Source of the DNA: Stenotrophomonas maltophilia
GTDB taxonomy: Bacteria > Pseudomonadota > Gammaproteobacteria > Xanthomonadales > Xanthomonadaceae
Length of the DNA stretch: 64,000 nt
Reading direction: 5' to 3'
Assembly (NCBI RefSeq): GCF_900186865.1
Contig: NZ_LT906480.1
Location: forward strand, 2,002,001-2,066,000
Under the pieces are notes generated by a model. It was given only the letters and a program-made list of their open reading frames with translations, was not told the DNA's origin and did not search any database. Below are positions 55,964-62,904 of this stretch, piece by piece. Positions within the stretch are counted from its first letter, which is position 1, and every line of letters starts with the position of its first letter. The translations under genes and the position numbers were made by a program.

Positions 55964-56191
55964 ATGTCGCTGAAGGAAATGGGCCGATCGAGTTCGGCCG
56001 TGTACAAAGGAACGACGTACAGCGCCAAGGGTCGCTTTTCCGTTCAAGGCGGATACGCGGCCGAGTACCGTATTGGGCTTGCTGCGACTGACCCGTGGGT
56101 TCTTTGTGATGGCCGATTCGATAGCTGGGAGGAAGCTCTCGAACATGCTCAGGTCACCGCGCGCGCTGCCATAGACAAGCTGCAGGAATAG
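55964..56191 (+). CDS. Small phage accessory protein
   Basis: 75 residues from ATG 55964, preceded by GAGAGG; an open frame extends to ATG 55886 but there is no site for it. SLKEMGRSSSAVYKGTTYSA and VLCDGRFDSWEEALEHAQVT look like a compact alpha/beta protein. It runs opposite to the surrounding leftward operon and is less G+C rich than its neighbours. Unknown function; likely a moron-type gene with the next one. Confidence 0.55.
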   Translation: MSLKEMGRSSSAVYKGTTYSAKGRFSVQGGYAAEYRIGLAATDPWVLCDGRFDSWEEALEHAQVTARAAIDKLQE

Positions 56192-56302
56192 GCGCCTAGG
56201 CATTGCCCACCGCCTGGCTGTCGGTCGAGGCGGCCAAGCTCTCGTTTGGATGGATGCAGGTCATGGCAGAATCGGCTTCAACATGGACAGGGGGATTACG
56301 CG

Positions 56303-57004
56303 ATGGCGATGTGCCCGCTCGCGGTGGACTGGGGGAACGTGGCCGACTGGGCCGCGGTAGGTGTCGGTGTCGGAGCAGCAGTGGCTACGACCGTGGTAGC
56401 GATGCTCGCTTACCGCACCTCCAAGCGAGCGGCTGAGATCGCGGAGGAAGCGACCCGGATCGCAGCTCAGCAGCATCAAGAGGCGGTGGACAATCGCGAA
56501 GCGAACGCGCGAATTGTCGTCAGACTGCTGTTGCACGAAGTCTCTGAGCTCCCGGTCCAACTTGCGATTCAAATAAAGCGATGCGAAAGACGGGTGGGCA
56601 TGGATTCTCAGGGCACAGCTCCCAAGTACCGTGTCGACTCTTTTGTTCGAGCGCTGCGGGCAGCGGGTGGCTCGTTTTTGCCTGGCACAGAGCAGGTACT
56701 CGATCGAATTCCAAATCTTCGAGACGAAATCGGCGATGACCTCGCCACATTGGTTGGTTACAACCGAACCATCAACCAGATGAGCAAAGATCTCCTGCCG
56801 ATGGTGGTTAGTTCGCCGATCCCAAACTTGAGCGGATTGCCGAGTTTTTCGTATACCGGGAACGAGAAGGACATAGAACTTTTCCGTAAGTACCTGGCTG
56901 TATTCCTCGGCTTGGCCATCGACTTTGCGAACCGCTTTCGCGCATATGGCGGTGTTGAACAGTACGATTACTCCAATTACGAGGAGTTGGCGGACAGGAC
57001 CTGA
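56303..57004 (+). CDS. Membrane-anchored accessory protein, probable moron
   Basis: 233 residues from ATG 56303 behind GGGGGA. One N-terminal membrane span (WAAVGVGVGAAVATTVVAML), a helical charged linker (SKRAAEIAEEATRIAAQQHQ), then a soluble alpha-helical domain with low-G+C codons. Opposite in direction to the leftward early operon, with a promoter of its own needed. The layout (one span, coiled-coil, helical domain) is often seen in phage defence or exclusion proteins, but no motif supports a specific function. Confidence 0.7.
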   Translation: MAMCPLAVDWGNVADWAAVGVGVGAAVATTVVAMLAYRTSKRAAEIAEEATRIAAQQHQEAVDNREANARIVVRLLLHEVSELPVQLAIQIKRCERRVGMDSQGTAPKYRVDSFVRALRAAGGSFLPGTEQVLDRIPNLRDEIGDDLATLVGYNRTINQMSKDLLPMVVSSPIPNLSGLPSFSYTGNEKDIELFRKYLAVFLGLAIDFANRFRAYGGVEQYDYSNYEELADRT

Positions 57005-57073
57005 CGCGGCGGCGCGGTTGGCCGCTGCCATGCGGGCTGGGTCGTGATCGAAGATGTCGAGCTGGTTACGCAC
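57005..57073 (-). pseudogene. Truncated 5' end of a leftward phage gene
   Basis: A GTG start at 57073 has an excellent AGGAG site six bases upstream and encodes MRNQLDIFDHDPARMAAANR and a few more residues. Beyond 57004 the frame continues only as antisense of the opposite-strand gene and changes composition. The best reading is that the rightward insertion at about 55.9-57.0 kb cut this gene. A short natural peptide ending inside is less likely since no stop follows for 240 codons. Confidence 0.5.
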
Positions 57074-57160
57074 GCTGGACTCCTGGGATGGGTTGCCGGC
57101 TGTTGGAACCCGGCCGGCGCGGGTTCCCTGCGCTGCAGGGGGAGAGCGCAGGGCAGGGGG

Positions 57161-57403
57161 TCAGTGGGTGTCGTCGGCCGGCATCGGCGCGCGCTGTCGT
57201 TCTGCCGTGCGCCGCCGCATTTCGTGGCGGAAGGCCGGCCAGTTGCGCCACAGGTCGCGCATGCCGCACCAGATGAAGTGGACGGTGCCGGCCAGGAAGA
57301 CCAGAACGAACGATTCGGCACCGGTGTAGATGGCGCGCGCGAGCAGCGCCAGCAGTAGGCCGACGATGACGGCGCAGTAGAAGGGCAGGGGCAGGTGGCG
57401 CAT
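57161..57403 (-). CDS. Small phage membrane protein
   Basis: 80 residues. Two predicted membrane spans (PFYCAVIVGLLLALLARAIY and FVLVFLAGTVHFIWCGMRDL) and a basic, soluble C-terminal tail (HEMRRRTAERQRAP). Start overlaps the stop of the upstream gene by one base. Unknown function. Confidence 0.65.
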   Translation of the reverse strand: MRHLPLPFYCAVIVGLLLALLARAIYTGAESFVLVFLAGTVHFIWCGMRDLWRNWPAFRHEMRRRTAERQRAPMPADDTH

Positions 57404-57618
57404 CAGGCTGCTCCGTCTTGGGCGCGCGCTGCGCTGCGGATAGCAGCGACGGCGCCTGCAGCGCTGTGGCCGTGCCGCAGAACGGCATTGGCGGCGACGC
57501 TTGCTGCGACGACGACCTGATAGGGGAGAAGGCCCCAGCGCTTACCGGCGCGGGCGACGATGCCTGCGGTGGCAGCGGCGCGCTGTGCCTGGGAGTGCTT
57601 GGCGATGACGGCGTTCAT
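57403..57618 (-). CDS. Small phage protein
   Basis: 71 residues, alanine rich: MNAVIAKHSQAQRAAATAGI, then YQVVVAASVAANAVLRHGHS. One weak hydrophobic segment. Tightly packed between neighbours, overlapping the previous gene by four bases. No family recognised. Confidence 0.6.
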   Translation of the reverse strand: MNAVIAKHSQAQRAAATAGIVARAGKRWGLLPYQVVVAASVAANAVLRHGHSAAGAVAAIRSAARAQDGAA

Positions 57619-57815
57619 GCGGCGGCGCGTTGGCTTTCGGAGCGCAGTTGCTGCGCTGCGCGCTGGAGCCCTACGGCCAGCTGGTCGGCCTCTTCCGGGC
57701 CGAGGTGGATGCTGACGCAGCCAACGCTGAGGGCGACGATGCCGGTGCTGACGTCTGGCATCGACGTGGCGGTGGGTTGCAGTTGTTTGAATGCGCCGAG
57801 GGACAGGCTGGCCAT
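57615..57815 (-). CDS. First gene of the leftward early operon, unknown function
   Basis: 66 residues: MASLSLGAFKQLQPTATSMP, DVSTGIVALSVGCVSIHLGP and a helical tail EEADQLAVGLQRAAQQLRSE. ATG 57815 has AGGAGAT upstream. It directly follows the PL-like promoter and operators at 57874-57913, the place of N-type or other first early genes, but it does not look like an arginine-rich N protein. Confidence 0.65.
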   Translation of the reverse strand: MASLSLGAFKQLQPTATSMPDVSTGIVALSVGCVSIHLGPEEADQLAVGLQRAAQQLRSESQRAAA

Positions 57816-57873
57816 GTTTGATCTCCTGCGCCGTTTCCCCCAAGGCGTGAGGGATGATCAAAGCGCATTAGAG

Positions 57874-57913
57874 AAACTACAGAATACTGTAAATCAAGTC
57901 AACAGAATGCTGT
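57874..57913 (-). promoter_or_regulatory. PL-like promoter with two repressor operators
   Basis: On the minus strand: -35 TTGACT (57897-57902), 17-base spacer, -10 TAGTTT (57874-57879). Operator OL1 ACAG-AATA-CTGT (57879-57890) fills the spacer; OL2 ACAG-AATG-CTGT (57902-57913) abuts the -35. Spacing between operators is 23 bases, as in the PR region. It would drive the leftward operon and be shut by the repressor encoded at 58646. The -10 box is poor. Confidence 0.75.
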
Positions 57914-58014
57914 AAATTTCAAATAGCAAAGATCTACGGCGGACCGTCGATTTCTTGGCTACGCACGCTTTAGGACAGGCTGCCGTACAGCAGCCTGTCT
58001 TTTGCTCTGGGGAC

Positions 58015-58260
58015 TTATGAAGAAATCAGATCCCTCAGCCAGTCCCAGACCTTGGCTAGATTGCTCCACAGCCACTCCGCTAGCCTGAAGCCAGCAAAGC
58101 GCCAGGGAATCTTGTCCCATAGCGAACGCCACCAGGCCTTGGGGGTTGCATGCTTCGTTGCCCTTGGCCTCTTGCTCGACCAGAATCGGCTCGGACGGGC
58201 CAAGTTGGTGCGGTTGCTATTTTTCCTACTGCGCTTCTTCTTTGCACTGCGTTTCGTCAT
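58015..58260 (-). CDS. Small very basic phage protein with tryptophan-rich helices
   Basis: 81 residues. KRSAKKKRSRKNSNR at the N-terminus, then KAWWRSLWDKIPWRF and RLAEWLWSNLAKVWDWLRDL, amphipathic helices with six or more tryptophans that could insert in a membrane. Strong AGGAG site before ATG 58260. It sits between PL and the repressor gene, the place of superinfection-exclusion or rex-like genes in lambdoid phages, so expression in the lysogen is plausible. Lower G+C than the surroundings. Confidence 0.6.
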   Translation of the reverse strand: MTKRSAKKKRSRKNSNRTNLARPSRFWSSKRPRATKHATPKAWWRSLWDKIPWRFAGFRLAEWLWSNLAKVWDWLRDLISS

Positions 58261-58610
58261 TTGGGTTCTCCTCTATAGACGATGGGTGTTTCAGGTTTTG
58301 CCCATTCGCTAGCGAGAACCCACAACGAGCATTCATCTTTAGATTTGCAATCCTCAAGAATTAGGCTTACAGTTGCTTTACGAGATTGGTTCCAACAACT
58401 CTATTAGGCATTCGACGAGTTGTTTTAAGGTTAAAGATGTGGCGTCTCTAACCTAGTGCTAGCCTAGAACGCTCAGACGACCCATGGTTGTTTGAGCGCT
58501 TTGCGTTCCAGTTCAGGAAGTTAACCACGAGATAAGCCCTAAGTCAAGCGCTCTTGAAATGCAAGACTTATTTTAAAAAGATTCTCAGCTTTGGTTCATA
58601 CTTCGTTCAT
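58261..58610. other. Low-G+C gap with a hairpin
   Basis: About 350 bases without a supported gene and clearly more A+T rich than average. An imperfect hairpin CGCTCAGAC (58470-58478) with GTTTGAGCG (58490-58498) is the only structure I see. It should contain the promoter of the leftward gene at 58260. A small RNA is possible. Confidence 0.5.
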
Positions 58611-58642
58611 AAAAAAGCCCCTGCTTGTCAGGGGCTTTTTTA
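58611..58642. terminator. Terminator after the repressor gene
   Basis: AAAAAAGCCCCTG and CAGGGGCTTTTTT with a CTTGT loop: strong bidirectional terminator three bases beyond the repressor stop. Isolates the repressor transcript from the gene at 58015. Confidence 0.95.
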
Positions 58643-58645
58643 TGC

Positions 58646-59326
58646 TCAGAATTTCCGTAGGCCTGCATGTATCAGGGCTTTTCCCAAGACCGATAGGTCG
58701 TCCGAGTCTGGTCTGAAAGGCGGGAAATCAGTGTTGACGCTCACCACGTAGAGGCCATCACCGCGCTTCTGGAGCATCTTGATCTGAGTCTCGCCACCAA
58801 TGTTGATGAGGTAGTAATCGTCACCATCGAAGTAGTCGCAGCTGGTGTCGATCCAGACGATATCGCCGTCCTCCAGCTTGGGGCGCATAGACGGGCCGCG
58901 GCCGGTGATGATCTGGATCCTGCCAGGCTGTGGCAGGTAGCCGAGCTTGCGGCGGACCTCCCATTCGGCGACTTCAATGGTCTTTACGACCTCCGGGTAG
59001 TCTTGGTTGACCATCCCTGCACCCATCCCCGCACCCCCTTCGAACAAGTCGAAGCGAACATAGCCAGGTGGTGTCTCAATCTCCGCGACGTATGAGATAG
59101 GGCGCTCTTCTACGCTGCCGTGCATCGAGCCCTTGCCGGTTTCCAGCCACGCGAGGGAGACGCCGAGGGCATCGGCCAGAACCCGCAGCTTAGTGCTTGT
59201 TTGCATACCGCCGCGCTCCAGCTCGGAAATCGTGCTGTAGCCCACCCCCGATGCCGTCGCCAGGGCGGATCGAGAGATCCCCTTTTGGGCACGGGCTTCC
59301 TTTACTCGGTCACCGATCGTCTGCAT
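58646..59326 (-). CDS. Prophage repressor, XRE-type HTH with S24 peptidase domain
   Basis: 226 residues from ATG 59326. HTH GDRVKEARAQKGISRSALAT, SGVGYSTISELERGG (about 5-45); C-terminal LexA/CI-like S24 domain with the catalytic serine S146 in GRGPSMRPKLEDGDIVWID and lysine K183 in QIKMLQKR. Ala-Gly pairs at 99-100 and 103-104 are candidate self-cleavage bonds for SOS induction. It should bind the ACAG-N4-CTGT operators at PL and PR. A CAGGG site precedes the start. Confidence 0.92.
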   Translation of the reverse strand: MQTIGDRVKEARAQKGISRSALATASGVGYSTISELERGGMQTSTKLRVLADALGVSLAWLETGKGSMHGSVEERPISYVAEIETPPGYVRFDLFEGGAGMGAGMVNQDYPEVVKTIEVAEWEVRRKLGYLPQPGRIQIITGRGPSMRPKLEDGDIVWIDTSCDYFDGDDYYLINIGGETQIKMLQKRGDGLYVVSVNTDFPPFRPDSDDLSVLGKALIHAGLRKF

Positions 59327-59338
59327 CCCTGCATGCTC

Positions 59339-59391
59339 ACAGAAATCTGTAACAGAATGCTGTTGATTGAATCTACAGAATCCTGTAGCTT
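59339..59391 (+). promoter_or_regulatory. PR-like promoter with three repressor operators
   Basis: -35 TTGATT (59363-59368), 17-base spacer, -10 TAGCTT (59386-59391). Operators: ACAG-AAAT-CTGT (59339-59350), ACAG-AATG-CTGT (59352-59363) next to the -35, and ACAG-AATC-CTGT (59375-59386) within the spacer, the last extended to a perfect 16-bp CTACAGAA/TCCTGTAG-type palindrome. The ATG of the Cro-like gene is nine bases after the -10, implying a leaderless or nearly leaderless mRNA. Confidence 0.78.
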
Positions 59392-59399
59392 CGTGGTCC

Positions 59400-59837
59400 A
59401 TGGACTGGAAATCTCATATCGAAGGGTTATTGAGCGCTGGCGCCACTGTTGATCAGCTGGCGCGCGGGATGGGCGTCACGCCCAACGCGATCAGGGAAAT
59501 CCGTGCTGGCCGAACCCGTTCGCCACGCGCGGACGCCGCGTTTCGGCTGGCAGCCATGAAGCCGGAGCAGTTCAGCTACGGGTCCGGGAACGTTGTCGGC
59601 ACATTCGCTGTCACCAAACGCGCGCTGCTCGACCGCTTGGGTATGACCAGCACGGCGCACTTGGCGAAGGTGCTGGACCTGCCAGCCGCTCAAGTGGCCG
59701 ATTGGGGGGATGACGCGCCTATCCCAGCCTTGCCGCAGGTAATGAAGCTGCTTGGGCACCCCGAACAGCAGGAGCCGGCCAAGCCGGCAAACGACGATCC
59801 CGATGCAGACCGCATAGCCCCGATTGAGGTGGCGTGA
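59400..59837 (+). CDS. Cro-like HTH regulator
   Basis: 145 residues. SAGATVDQLARGMGVTPNAI REIRAGRTRSPRADAAFRLA contains a helix-turn-helix; a second possible HTH occurs at RLGMTSTAHLAKVLDLPAAQ. Divergent from the repressor, first rightward gene, hence Cro or an equivalent. No Shine-Dalgarno before ATG 59400, in line with a leaderless transcript from PR. Longer than lambda Cro because of the second domain. Confidence 0.8.
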   Translation: MDWKSHIEGLLSAGATVDQLARGMGVTPNAIREIRAGRTRSPRADAAFRLAAMKPEQFSYGSGNVVGTFAVTKRALLDRLGMTSTAHLAKVLDLPAAQVADWGDDAPIPALPQVMKLLGHPEQQEPAKPANDDPDADRIAPIEVA

Positions 59838-59841
59838 TGGG

Positions 59842-60051
59842 CTACAGCCGAACCAGGCGCTCGCCAGTAGCAACCACTTCAAATCCGTCTGCGTCGGCAT
59901 TGACGGCGCTGCCGTCTCCGAGTGTGTGCCTTGCCATCCCCTCGACCCAGCTTGGCCCGTCCAAGTCCGAAGTGTCGATGCGAGTGAAGTGCTTGATGAC
60001 CCACACCCTGCGGCCGTCCGCGCCGCGAGTTTCGATTTGTTCCGTCTCCAT
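59842..60051 (-). CDS. Small phage protein on the opposite strand
   Basis: 69 residues: METEQIETRGADGRRVWVIK, HFTRIDTSDLDGPSWVEGMA, and GSAVNADADGFEVVATGERL. It resembles small phage proteins ending in an F-x-V-x-x-T-G-E-x-L motif that I have seen in other proteobacterial phages, function unknown. Antisense within a rightward operon, with only a weak ribosome site, so it may be expressed from its own promoter. Its ATG at 60051 lies 12 bases from the divergent gene at 60063. Confidence 0.6.
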   Translation of the reverse strand: METEQIETRGADGRRVWVIKHFTRIDTSDLDGPSWVEGMARHTLGDGSAVNADADGFEVVATGERLVRL

Positions 60052-60062
60052 GGAGAACCCCA

Positions 60063-60242
60063 ATGTCTGACCAGACCCCCGAGCAGGTGCGGGAGCACCA
60101 CCTGTCGCGCATCCGCGAATACGCGGTGCAGCACGACCTCGCTGGCGAGGATATCGCACTGATCTTCAATGCTGGGCTGGCTGCCGCCCGCACTCTGCGG
60201 CCCGCGCTTTTCGAGCAAGTGACTTCCGGCCGTCGTCCCTGA
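60063..60242 (+). CDS. Short phage protein (59 residues)
   Basis: MSDQTPEQVREHHLSRIREY continues through DLAGEDIALIFNAGLAAART to a TGA at 60240. A GGAG site lies seven bases before the ATG. The protein is predicted helical and acidic in its first half. Easily overlooked because of its size; no family recognised. Confidence 0.6.
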   Translation: MSDQTPEQVREHHLSRIREYAVQHDLAGEDIALIFNAGLAAARTLRPALFEQVTSGRRP

Positions 60243-60324
60243 GTTGTTGATCTCCATGGCGCCAATCCTGCGCCACCCGAGCACAGCCCGAAACCTTGAA
60301 AAACCGTCCCTCCCAAGGTGACCC

Positions 60325-60855
60325 ATGACCTGCCGCACATCCGCTCTCAACTGGCTCGACGTTCTCTACAACTCCGTGCGCAAGACGCCCGGCGGTGTCG
60401 TGGACGCGGCCGCTTTCCTAGCCGACCGCCGCGGCAAGTCCATGCACCCGGAGACGCTGCGCGCGAAGTTGCGCGGGCTGGAGGGCGAATCGGTAACGCT
60501 GGAAATCGCCGAACTGCTGACCGAGTGGATGCAGGAGAAGGCGGGCGGCAGCGACTACGCCCTGGATTGGATGCAGGCGCTGGCAGGCCAGTTCGGCATG
60601 GCGGTGGCTACCGTGCCGCCGCCACCGGAGGGCGGCTGGTCGGACGAGATTGGCGCCATCCAGACGAAGTTGCTGGAGATCACCACGCGGGTAGGGCGCT
60701 TGTCCGGCACCGCTGTGGAGGCGATGACCGATCGCCACATCGACAGCGACGAAGCGAAGCTGATGGTGGAAGAGGCCAACTCGCTGATCACCATGGCGCA
60801 CCGGCTGATCCGCAACGTGTCGCGCGCTGCTGCCAAGGGGAGGGCGCGTCGATGA
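60325..60855 (+). CDS. CII-like phage regulatory protein (CP76 family)
   Basis: 176 residues. NWLDVLYNSVRKTPGGVVDA, MHPETLRAKLRGLEGESVTL and IAELLTEWMQEK fit the Phage_CP76/CII-like regulatory family, where the region near residue 40-60 is the DNA-binding helix. C-terminal coiled-coil helices follow (IGAIQTKLLEITTRVGRLSG). Second regulator of the rightward operon; likely controls lysogeny establishment. Stop overlaps the next ATG. Confidence 0.78.
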   Translation: MTCRTSALNWLDVLYNSVRKTPGGVVDAAAFLADRRGKSMHPETLRAKLRGLEGESVTLEIAELLTEWMQEKAGGSDYALDWMQALAGQFGMAVATVPPPPEGGWSDEIGAIQTKLLEITTRVGRLSGTAVEAMTDRHIDSDEAKLMVEEANSLITMAHRLIRNVSRAAAKGRARR

Positions 60856-61163
60856 ATCATCCGGCCCGAGCAACCGACCTCAGCACCAGTCACGAGGCCG
60901 CACAGTACGTCGTTCAATCCGGCTTGCAGGGTGACCAGCAGGCCGCAGCAGCGTCCGCCGTGAAGCGCCATCCCGGCCTCACCAGCAATGAACTGGCCCA
61001 ACAGACCGGCATGTGTCGTTACGTGCTCGCACGCCGGCTGCCCGAGCTGGCAGAAACCGGCCGTGTTTGGCGTGGCCCGAAAAAGCCCTGCTCCGTCTCG
61101 GGCCGCAGCGCCTGCACCTGGTGGCCAGTGGCGCCGGGCGAAAACATGACGCTGGGGCTCTGA
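60852..61163 (+). CDS. Phage winged-helix DNA-binding protein
   Basis: 103 residues. HPGLTSNELAQQTGMCRYVL ARRLPELAETGRVWRGPKK is a winged helix of the MarR/phage-replication type: helix, recognition helix and wing. Contains three cysteines (CRYV, CSVSG, CTWW). Begins in overlap with the CII-like gene and ends one base before the replication gene. Could assist initiation or act as regulator. Confidence 0.7.
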   Translation: MNHPARATDLSTSHEAAQYVVQSGLQGDQQAAAASAVKRHPGLTSNELAQQTGMCRYVLARRLPELAETGRVWRGPKKPCSVSGRSACTWWPVAPGENMTLGL

Positions 61164-61164
61164 C

Positions 61165-62058
61165 ATGTCGACCATCATCATGTCGCAATGCTGGCCGCTG
61201 CAGGGCCTGAGCGTCACGCAGAAGGCTGTGCTGATCTCGCTGGCTGATCAGGCGAACGACGACGGTGTGTGCTGGCCGGCGGTGGGCACCATCGCCGCGC
61301 GCTGCTGCATGTCGGCGCGCGCTGTGCGCACGGCAATGGATCATCTGGAGGCTGTGGGTCTGCTTACTCGTGACCGCCGCTTCAACAGCAGCACGGTCTA
61401 CAAGGTGACCCCCGTCAACTTCGACAAAGCTGCTGCGCCGTCGAAGGCTGGGCGAAAGGCAGGAAAAGCAGGGGCTGCACCGGGCGCAGGAGATGCGCCC
61501 CCTGCAGGTGGTGCGCCCGCTGCAGGAGGGGATGCGCCCCGTGCAGGAGGGGATGCACCGGGCGCAGCTCTGGGGGTGCGCCCCGTGCCGCCTAACCGTC
61601 ATATAACCCTCAAGGAACCGTCAGGAGAACCGCCATTTCCGGCGGGCCTGATGGCCGCGCCGCCGGTGGTGGATTCCGAGACCGACCTGCAGGCTGCCTG
61701 TCGGGCCACCTGGGGGGCCTATGCCAGCGCCTACCGCACCCGCCACGGTGTGGCCCCGGTGCGCAACGCAAAGGTGAACAGCAACGTCCGGCAGATCGTG
61801 CAGCGGCTGGGCCATAGCGAGGCGCCGCTGGTCGCCGCGTGGTTCCTGACCGTCAACGAGCGCTACGTGGTGCAGAACATGCACGACCTGGGCGCGCTGC
61901 TGACGAAGTGCGAGGCATACCGCACGCAGTGGGCCACCGGCCGTCAGATGACGCAGGCCAGCGCCCAGCAGCAGGACCAGACGCAGTCCAACGCCAACGC
62001 GGCCGACGAAGCCAAGGCGCTGCTGCGGAAGATCAAGGGAGCCAGCAATGCTCAGTGA
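61165..62058 (+). CDS. Phage replication initiator-like HTH protein
   Basis: 297 residues. N-terminal winged helix (WPLQGLSVTQKAVLISLADQ, CWPAVGTIAARCCMSARAVR, TAMDHLEAVGLLTRDRR) as in DnaT/lambda-O-type initiators; a low-complexity Ala/Gly/Pro linker at about 95-142; C-terminal helical domain (LQAACRATWGAYASAYRTRH, LGALLTKCEAYRTQWATGRQ). The linker is encoded by the iteron-like repeats at 61476-61590, which resembles the placing of ori inside lambda gene O. Immediately precedes a possible helicase-loader gene. Confidence 0.75.
   Translation: MSTIIMSQCWPLQGLSVTQKAVLISLADQANDDGVCWPAVGTIAARCCMSARAVRTAMDHLEAVGLLTRDRRFNSSTVYKVTPVNFDKAAAPSKAGRKAGKAGAAPGAGDAPPAGGAPAAGGDAPRAGGDAPGAALGVRPVPPNRHITLKEPSGEPPFPAGLMAAPPVVDSETDLQAACRATWGAYASAYRTRHGVAPVRNAKVNSNVRQIVQRLGHSEAPLVAAWFLTVNERYVVQNMHDLGALLTKCEAYRTQWATGRQMTQASAQQQDQTQSNANAADEAKALLRKIKGASNAQ
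61476..61590. repeat. Iteron-like direct repeats inside the replication gene
   Basis: Six units of the form TGC(G/A)CC-N3-GCAGG-N(2-5) start at 61476, 61494, 61512, 61533, 61554 and 61577 (spacing 18-23 bases). An A+T-rich stretch with CATATAACCC follows at 61597-61610. Repeats plus adjoining A+T-rich DNA within an initiator gene suggest a replication origin; a merely repetitive Ala/Gly/Pro linker is the alternative. Confidence 0.55.
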
Positions 62059-62710
62059 CTTTGAGCAGGATCGGCTTGTTGAGCTGCTGGTTGCCACGGC
62101 CGAAGTTATCGGCGACCGGATCAGCCCGAGCGCGGCCGTGTTCATGGTGTCGGATCTGGCGCAGTACCCGCTGCCGATGCTGGAGCGCGCGCTGGCAGCG
62201 TGTCGCCGGGAGTTGAAAGGCCGTCTGTCGCTGGCCGCAGTTCTTGAGCGCATCGAGGACGGACACCCGGCGCCAAATGAGGCTTGGGCCAATGCGATAC
62301 GTGCCGCGGACGAAGGCGCAACCGTGGTCTGGACCGAGCAAACGCGCGATGCGTGGGCTGCGGCACTGCCGCTGGTGCTGGCGGGCGACAAGATCGCGGC
62401 CCGCCCGGCGTTCCTGGAGGTGTACGCCCGGTTGGTGAAGGAAGCGCGCGCTGCACATCGCACGGCGACCTATCAGCTGTCCCTTGGCGCCGACGCGTCT
62501 GGCCGGGATGGGGTATTGCTGCAGGCCGTGGCCGCTGGCCAGCTGACGCACGAGCAGGTGGCGGAACACCTTGCGCTGCCTCCAGCTACGCCCGCGTTCA
62601 ATCCGGTGGCGCTGCTGGCTGGAACCGTTGAGGCCTCGCCGACCGCCGATTCCAGGACGCGTGCGCGTCTGATGGAAATCGCGGAGCTGCTTGCAGGCAA
62701 GGCCGCATGA
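62048..62710 (+). CDS. Phage protein in the helicase-loader position
   Basis: 220 residues, mostly helical: FEQDRLVELLVATAEVIGDR, LERALAACRRELKGRLSLAA, VLERIEDGHPAPNEAWANAI, then WTEQTRDAWAAALPLVLAGD. It overlaps the initiator gene by 11 bases and holds the place of lambda P. The middle segment resembles small phage replication-linked proteins of unknown biochemistry; there is no Walker motif. Functional name by position only. Confidence 0.65.
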   Translation: MLSDFEQDRLVELLVATAEVIGDRISPSAAVFMVSDLAQYPLPMLERALAACRRELKGRLSLAAVLERIEDGHPAPNEAWANAIRAADEGATVVWTEQTRDAWAAALPLVLAGDKIAARPAFLEVYARLVKEARAAHRTATYQLSLGADASGRDGVLLQAVAAGQLTHEQVAEHLALPPATPAFNPVALLAGTVEASPTADSRTRARLMEIAELLAGKAA

Positions 62711-62904
62711 CTAGCCCCGATCACTTCGACCTGGAAGTGCGCCTGGTCAGCGAGCCAGTGGCCGTGGCCGGTTGGTATCTGGCGTATGGCTACGGGGTGA
62801 AGCCGCTGGTGATGTACGCCTCGCGCGGGATGACGGTGTGGCGGGACGGCATGCGCCAGATACCTATCACCCGCTATGCCGGCCCGATCCCGGAGCTGCG
62901 CTGA
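62707..62904 (+). CDS. Small phage protein
   Basis: 65 residues: DLEVRLVSEPVAVAGWYLAY, GYGVKPLVMYASRGMTVWRD. Beta-rich by appearance, no cysteines. ATG overlaps the preceding stop (ATGA) and its own stop touches the next ATG region, so it is a normal member of the rightward operon. Function unknown. Confidence 0.6.
   Translation: MTSPDHFDLEVRLVSEPVAVAGWYLAYGYGVKPLVMYASRGMTVWRDGMRQIPITRYAGPIPELR

Noticed and set aside
56261..57004. Leftward 270-codon frame as a complete gene starting at 57073
   Set aside because: Only the first 20 or so codons look phage-like; the remainder is antisense to a better-supported rightward gene, so it was kept as a truncated remnant.
58554..58751. Rightward frame over the repressor terminator
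   Set aside because: Runs through the terminator hairpin and into antisense of the repressor; no start signal.
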